64,000 bases of DNA, taken from contig CM055911.1 in the NCBI GenBank assembly GCA_029582155.1, positions 23,451,514 through 23,515,513 of the forward strand, read 5' to 3'. Under the pieces are notes generated by a model. It saw only the letters and a list, made by a program, of their open reading frames with translations, did no database searches and was not told the DNA's origin. How positions within the stretch are numbered: the stretch's first letter is position 1; each line of letters starts with the position of its first letter. Source of the stretch: Panopea generosa (Eukaryota > Mollusca > Bivalvia > Adapedonta > Hiatellidae). A program made the position numbers and the translations under genes. This document shows positions 52,601 through 61,600 of this stretch, piece after piece.

Positions 52601-55600
52601 GTCCTAATAAAATTGTACTGCTGGTCAACATTTGCGCTTTCACAAATCTCCGAGTCGAGCTGGGTTCAAATCTATAACATGAGTTTAGCTGATCTGTGGG
52701 TTTGGAGATATTAAAGGACACTCTTTCACTAAATCACTGTTCAGTACAATTAGTGTTGTATTTTTTAAAAAACAATAGTTATCAATCAGAAGACAACAAA
52801 GCTCGCCCTTCGGTGTCTAAGTCCAAAGAGTGCCATAATGGTGCCAAAATGCAATCCAGAGTTATGGTTCTTGTCTGTGTGTGTTCCATTGATGATGGTG
52901 AACACACATGCGAAGTTTCATTCACATCCAATGACTGGTTGCACAGATATCTTAAACTTAAACACAAAAGTTTAACCTGGGTGTCTACAGACGATGATGA
53001 CGTCCCGGCGAGCTAAAAAATACCATAATTTTCACAAATGTACCTCAATTTTAATGAACATCCAATATCAACTTCTTTCACTAATTCGCTGTTGCAGTAT
53101 GATTTGAGTTTTTTTTTTAAATAGTACTGTAAATATCATAATTTTCATAAAATTATCTGAATTACATATTATGAACATCCATTATTAAATCATATACTCA
53201 CCTTTTCGAAAGCTTGTAACAACTTCTCCCTGTCAGCCTGTCTGCTCTGTTCCACCTCGGCATGTGCCCTTCGCCGTGCTGCCTCCATCTCACGTGCCAG
53301 CTGATCCTCCAGGTGTATGGCCTCCTTGAGATGGCGCTGACGAAGAACCGTGTAAATCAGATTCTCTGCCTTCTCTCCGCCCAAGTTCTAAAAAATATAT
53401 AATGTAATGTGTTAGAAGGAACGCAAAGAGGAAAATTAATAAGATCTTATTTTCTCGCAAAATTGGTAATAAAAAAATAGGGTTGAGGTTAAAAAATAGG
53501 GTCAGTCGGGCACCAGAAACAAAAACTTTTTTGTTACGCCTAAGTGATCATTAAACAAAGCCCTAGACCATTCAACCATAAAGGACACCGGACTTCCGTT
53601 TCACCAACATATTTAAGTATATACTTAAATTAAATCTTAGAAAAGCATCTAGGTGTCCATGATCTAAGACTGGCTCCAGTAAAACTGCATATGACTTCAA
53701 TGGCATTGATTAAAGAATATTCAAGTCAACAGTCAAAACTCAATTAAATTCTAAAGTATTCAAGAAGCAAGAACAAATTTGTTGAGAAGTAAAATAAACA
53801 TGTAGTACTAAATACTGACCTTAACATTTTTCTTGAGTTCTTTGTCTTCCACCTTGCGTGCTATCTCTTCATTAAGTTTGTCTCTCTCCTGTTGTTGTCT
53901 CGTCATCTCTTCTTCCATCTCCAGGCGATGTTTCTCCTCCAGTTGGCCATTACGCTTCTTCCTTCTGTCCAGGATCTGTAACAGAAATATAAATTTTATA
54001 AATTAATGATAAAATATCAACAGGATTTGGGTTGGATTTTTGAAGAGTGTTGGCAATCTACCCGTTATAGTCTAACAAACTCTTTATGGCTATTCTGATC
54101 ACGAAATTGCAAGATAACACTCTTAGCCATACAGACTTTTCTTGCATACTAGATTATAAGAATCTTACATGAGTTTGAGGTTCGGATAGAAAATTCCGTT
54201 CCTTTGAATGAATGTTTTGGAACAAGGGTCTGCTCATGATGTTTGAAACATTTGTAACATGGCATTAAAAATACAGGACAAAAATGATAAGTTGATGTCT
54301 TAAAAGTGATCATGGTAAAACATAATGATAGATTAAATTGAATAATTTTTTAGCAATGTTTTTGGTTTGCAAGAAAAGAAATCATTCATGGCTTTTCCGG
54401 TTTGGATAGATAATTCTGTCCTTTGGGATAAATGTATAACTGCTTTGTTTCATAAGCTTCTTCCTGGGAAAAACAATTATCTCTCGAGACGATTCTCTTT
54501 CCTAACCTCGAACCTTTATAAAATTCTTATAGTCTCACTTGGGTAAAAAGATGTCATAACAAGTCTTAGAGCTGTCAGAAGACAACAAAGCTCGCCTCTG
54601 TGTGTCTTAGTCCAAAAAGGGCCATAACTGTGCCAAAATGCAATCCAGAGTTATTGTTCTTATCTCTGTGTGTTCCATTGATGATGGTAAAGACACATGC
54701 AAAGTTTCATTGACATCCAATGAATGGTTGCATAGATAACTGAAACTTAATTGCAAAAGTTTAACCTGGGTGTCTACAGACGACACCAACGACAACGCCG
54801 ATGACGCCGGGGTCATGACAATAGCTCTCCTTGGACTTCGTCCCGGCGAGCTAAAAACAGGAGTTGACGTCATTATTCTGACTTTGCTCCCAAATTCTAT
54901 TTAATATTCTCTACAAAGTGTTGTTATATATTTAAGCAATATAATGACTATGAGCCGAAGACAACAAATCCAAAACTCTGGCCGTATACCAACAAATCAA
55001 GGTCTTTCTGGTTGGGTCCATAAAAAGCAAAGTTAGGGACACACTGTTTCGCTATATCTTGCAATAATTTGACCAAGCTGGTTAGTCATTTTTACATTGG
55101 AAAAGCCCTACTAATTGCGAGAGTAAAGTTCAATTTTGATAAATTTTCTCACTATATTTCTTTTATAGCATCATGGGCAGAATATAAACTATTGTACAAG
55201 CTTTATCTTGTACTTACAGCCAGCCACCATTTTCGTTATTTATTTTAAAATTATTAACGCTCTTGTGTGCATTACTGTAGTGGACAGGTATGGAATTCCC
55301 AGCTTTTTCACTGCGGTTTAACCGACCAGTTTCAGGTGACATCTGGGACTGGAATAAACTATTGTTGGCAACGTGTGTCAATTAACTATGCAGCGTCTTG
55401 GACATTGTATGCGTCTCCAACCCGAGGGTTGGATTTCCTCATCCGAAACACTTCACCATTACACAGTGTTTTTATATACAATCTAGCAATTTCTGCTCAA
55501 ATATTATTACTATACTAATGTACACACCCTATCTTTAATGGCTCTCTTCTGTCTGTCCTTCTCATTGTCCATATTTGCCGCAAGTGCTTCCATCTCTCGC

Positions 55601-58600
55601 TGGTGTTCCGCCAACAATCTCTTGTAATCACCGTCAGACATGTTCTGTCTGTTCAGCAACATATCACGATCAAACTTGTTCTTATGTTCACCGATAGCCT
55701 GAAAAAGAGAATGTAAAAATCTATAAGTTTAAATTAATCACTCATCATATAATTTTCGGCCACCTGGCCTTCATCAAAATTGAAAATTTATTGTAACAGC
55801 TAGGTAATGTCCATTTTAACATCATTGTTGTTTTTTTTAACTTATGTGATATATTTACTTCCCTGGGGAAGATTTTTGAATGAAAATAATAAATCTGTAT
55901 TTTTGTTGTTAAAATTTAAATCTTATCTTCAAATTGTAAGTATCAGCACTTCACACAAAGTGTGAAAAGATGGTCAAGGTCACTGACATTCATCCAGATC
56001 ATTTATATAGGTCAAAGGTCATTCATGCTCATTAAGGTCATCAGTGTTTTTTGTGATATTGTATATCTGTCAAGGTCAATTCATGTGTCAAAGTCATTCA
56101 TGTCTTAGGTTATTCATGTTTTTCAAGATTCATTCATTTCTGTTAAAGTCATTCAAGGTCATTCATGTTTCAAGGTCAATTCATCTAATAAACTTTGTAA
56201 CAACAAAGTATTCTAATATTTAATCTGTCCTTTTGTCCAAAAATACAGTATTTCTTAGATTTCAATCATAATATCTCAGACACAAATTTAAAGGTAAAAA
56301 TCCAAGTATTCCGCATGAAAATTTATAGTGCTTCCTTCCAAATAAAGTTAATTTTATTTGTAACTGCTTTATTATCTTTGATATTATCAGCAGTGAGAGA
56401 TAAGTGATCGAGAGAGGATGCCTTACACCACTCAGCGACGGAGCACCCTCCATTATTATGTCAAATAATGTAAGGTGAAATAATTAAAACTACATACCAG
56501 TCTCTTCTCCTGTTGTATTTGTGTGTCAACGGCCATTTCTTCTACTGCCATCTCCTCATTCAGGTCACGATTCATCTCGCGTTCTTCCTTGTGCTGTCTC
56601 GCCTCAACAGCTTCAGCCTGCAACGTCTGCTCATCCAGAAGTTTCTGCTGCTCTGGCGTGAGTTTGTCACTATTGACCTGTGCGTTGATGCCCATGATCA
56701 CATTTGCAGTATCGCTGTCACCCTGGGATACCTGCACAAACATCAGAATGACATTTGTTGAATTAAATTTATGGAAGTGAAACAAATCAAATTGGCTTAA
56801 TATACAACATTATACATGTAGTAAATAAAATCTTAGAAATATCCAAGGACAAAAAATATATATATACGGTAAATATATTTCATGGTTTTGTTCTAAAAAA
56901 TGTTGTGTTTTTTTTTTTTAAAGAGTAGGCACCGAAATATTAGGGTAGATAGAGTACCAATAACCTGAAACAAATATATATTTATTTTTACCTTAAATAT
57001 ATACTTCATTAGAATTCAACCAATATAAATCAGATACGTATTATATGCTGGACTTTATATACAATTACCGTATTTACCCTATGTAATGGGACAGTGACAA
57101 AAGCTTAAAGTTTTTGCTGTCTAGGTGTCTGAATGCATATGGTTAATATAAAACATGTAAAGGGACATACAACAATTTTGACAAATTTTCAGATAGCTTT
57201 TGAAGAATATTTATCTACATGCCAGAGGTATGAAATTAAATACTCAATTTTACATGTTGAACCTTAATTTTATTTCTATTTTGGAAAGGGGCATAACTAT
57301 AGTAAATAGTTGAAAGGTTTTATCTTCAGGACATTTAAGATCATCCATGTAAAAAATTATAAACATTTTATAAATCCAGGAAGTAGTGAAATTAAACTAA
57401 GAGTAAATAACTGTTAAAAATATTTTGTAAAATATGTCAATTTTATTTTCAAGTTATGTAAATAATTAATTTTCAGGAAAGTATTAAGCAGCAATAAAAT
57501 TATTCTTTCCCTTGTAGCCTATGCATTAACACACAGCCCATATATTTACAAACAACCTATGTATTTACACAAAACTTTTGTTTTTACACACATAGCCCAT
57601 GTAATTACACACATAGCCCATGTATTTACACACACAGCCCATGTAATTACACACATAGCCCAAGTAATTACACACACAGCCCATGAATTTACGCACAGCA
57701 CAGCCCATCATTTACATAAAACATCAAGACCTTTTATCACAAAACATGCACATTAAACTATTATACATGTATTTATACAGAGGATCTTACATGAGCACTG
57801 TTGTATTGTTTTATTTATTGAACGAGTTGGCTAATATATATTATGCAAGACTCTATTGAGCATTATATCATTTTTGACAACAAATCTTATAAATTAAATA
57901 ATGAATAAGTACAAATTAAGGATTCTATTTATCACATACTTCAAGAAAATAGTAAATTAAGCGTATATTTTCCAGGTCACCTCCATAAGAAACGAGAAAA
58001 ATTTAGACATATTAATTTCTGTTAATCATCATATGATGTATTCACCTCTCAATTTAATGAAATTTTACCATGCCAAAAAATCAACGTCATACAATATCTG
58101 GGCATGTAGGAAAGTTAAGATCAACAATTTACATCTGAGAGATGAGTTAGCGGAGAAGCAGAAATGTAATATAAAAGACATGCCATGGCTTCATTACTCT
58201 CCTACATCGTAATTATGTGATAAAAACACTTACTCTATGATGATCATGTTAAATTTATGCTTTTCCCACACACCACATCATACATATTTTTTACACACTG
58301 AAGGTTTAATGCAAAGCTATTGTATTTACTTAATTTTTAGTAGGGATTCTCTTCTTAAAGCCTGTGGCCATACCATTCATTGCAGTTATTTTTGTAGAAT
58401 TCAAATACTGCGATCAAATCAATTTTTCTATTTATTTCATTGGTAGAGTGTAGAGACAATGCAAGACCAGAATTTATACTAAGTTTTGTATGAATGCAAA
58501 AATTAATCTGTGTAAAATAATCCAACTCCTTTTTTACTATAAACGTTAAAAACAATATACAGTAAAACCTGTGTAAGCAGTCACCTTTACTGAGCAGTCA

Positions 58601-61600
58601 CTTGTCTTAAGCAACCACATTAATTTTGCTACTACCCATATATATTCTTTCAGAACAAATTGACCTGTTCTAAGCAACAACCTGTTGTACAAGGTCACTT
58701 TCATTCCTTCCCTTGACTGGCTGCTTAAAACAGATTTGAATGTACATGGTACATATTTTTTGTCAGAAATTTAAAATTACAAAAATTACAATCATTTTTC
58801 CAGGAGTTAATGCATGTGTATACTCTACCAAATTGTCTGTCACCTTATGTATGATCTGATTTGGCCAAATTTACTCATGCATATAAACCCTTTACTTCAT
58901 ATAAACGCCTTTGGACACCTCTTATATTGAAAGCATTAATTCACCACATATCAGCAATGGGTGAATTATGTTTATATTAACTGACAGAATGGAAAACAGT
59001 GCAGGAAGTGTTCAGATTGCTCGTCACGAGCAATCTGAACTCTTCCTGCATTATTTTCAAAGGCCTTCTGTATTTGGTGCAGGAAAACGCGTATCTATGG
59101 AGTAATGGGTTACTCTTATGAAAATTAACTAAATCCTATAATTAATTTAGGAGGAGTTACAAGAGCTTTGCATGAAGTCCCTCATTTGTTAATGTTGTCA
59201 TATCACCAAGTGACTGTGAAGTTATAATATCACACGTTCTTTCATCACATCATCAGTGCAACTTCTCACTTGTACATCAAATTACCGTATTATAAAAAAT
59301 TGCCTTTAAATACTATTTAACTCATTACATAAATTGTGATATAACAGCGCAGAACAAGATTTTTTTTTAAATTGGGTTAAACGCCATTTTCAACACATTT
59401 CAGGTTATACATGGTATATCCAATTTTATTGGTGGCGGAAGACACCCATAATGAAGGCATGTAGAACCACCACCCTTCCGCAAGTAACTGGCAGTCTTTA
59501 GTATTGATGTCATTCAATTTTTCCCATTATAAAACTTTTTTTTCCTATGGTGTTCCTTTGCACCATTTTCAAACATACACAATTAGGCCATTATAAATTA
59601 ATTGCTAGATTTATTTTCATTTGCCCCCGTTTTTATTACTTGCCCATATATTTTATTATCCTACGACCTTTGGATTATGGGTGTAGTAAATGATCTTGTG
59701 AAAGCACCTTTGACCACTCAGCCACAAAGGACCCCCATAGAATTTTTTAGCCATTACAGAACATTCAATATGTGAATGAAGACCTTTCTGTCATGCAACA
59801 TGCATTTATTTATTAAACCCCTTCAATCAGTTGATGTTAATTAAAGATGTATTTTAAAAACAAAACAACACAAACAACAAGAACTACCTCGCCGTCACCG
59901 TTGGACACCTGTTTGCACATGAAAAATGCAAAAATCATTATATAGCATAATCAATTTAACTAAAAAATCTATGAAACTGACACTTTTTTATAAATATGTT
60001 TTATAAACAGAATTTAAGAGAAATTAAACTGAGTGTGACCTATAGAATTGTAAATAACATTTATAAATATGTACTTGTAAATCATAAATTAAATCCCCGA
60101 AATGAAAATAAAATTCTTACCAATTAGAAAATGTGTTTATGAGTAAATGTCAACAATCAACTGGAATTTTTAATTATCTTCACAATACATGTGTATATTG
60201 CAAGTAACTGGCAATCTTTCTCACATTAAAGTTTTTGAAGCAAGTAGGGCTTAAACCTACGACCTTAGTGGTGAGAGGCAAGTGATCTTGGGAAGGCGCC
60301 TTAGACCACTCGGCCACGGAGGACCTCTCTGCATGTTATAGACCGACTGCAGATTATAGATTTAATTTTATCTTTACTCACATGTCTCTTTGTTATTCTA
60401 TCAAGCTCTTTGGCAACTGCTCTTTCCTTAGCCAGTTCCTCTCTCAGACGCTTTCTGGCAGCGAGCTTGCCCACGATCTTGTCTCGCTGTGACTGCTTCT
60501 GGTCTTCCTGTCGACTCATCAACTTGTCCATTTCTGACTGGAACTGCGCGAGGATCTTGTCACGTTCATCCTCACTCATGTGTCGCATCTTGTCTCGTAG
60601 TGCCTGTTCTGCGTCAAGACGCTGCTGTTCCTGAAACAGAGGTCAAAATATTGTGTGATGTGTGACGAATGGGGTAAAGCCATTTTCAACATTTTTTAGG
60701 TCATATATCACATTTCCAGTTTAACTGGTGGAGAAAGGCCTCAGTCAGACTGAGTAGAACTACCATCCTTCCACAAGTAACTGGCAAACTTTCTCACATA
60801 ATGTTTTTGGAGTGAGTGTGACTCGAACCTATGACCTTTAACCCTTTACTTCATATAGACGCCTTTGGACACCTCTTATATAGACGCCTTTAGACACCTA
60901 ATATAGAAGGCTTTTGAATGATTGGGTGAATTATGTTTATATTAACTGACAGGGTGAAAAACAGTGCAGGAAGTGTCCTGATTGCTCGTCATGAGCAATC
61001 TGAACTCTTCCTGCACTGTTTTCAAAGGCATTTTCTGATTGGTGCGGGAAAACACGTATTAAGCGGTGAGAGGTAAGTGAACTTTTTTTTTGCAAGGGGA
61101 GTGATCTAGAGACGCCACAATGAACCCTATGTGTGATGAAAAGAATTTAAACCTTCGTTAGCTGTTTGTGTCTGATCAAAGTTTACATTAATTGTAAACA
61201 GCAAAGCAAAGTCTTTTTTATAATATACTGGTTTAACAGGACGGCTTCAGTGGTCAAAATATGTCACATGTAGCATAGAAGATTGTGCCAAGTAAAGCAA
61301 TTTTGGATTTTTTCATTTTCTTATGTTCACAAATACATATAGAAGTTTCAAATATTTTCAGTGCTCAGTTTAAAATACATTTACCAAAATTTTTTCTACT
61401 GATATCCTAATTAAAAAAACATTTCAGTTTTCTTACTTTTTCCATGAGTCGTCTCGCCTCAAGAAGTGCCAGTTCCTCCCGCTGTCTGTCTGATTCAGTC
61501 TGCAATTCTCTGGCATCAATCAACCTGCGCTGCTCTTCTTCTGATAAGCCTTGCTTTTCTTCGTCCGACAGTTTCACCGGCCTCTTTCTATCTTTTCTGT

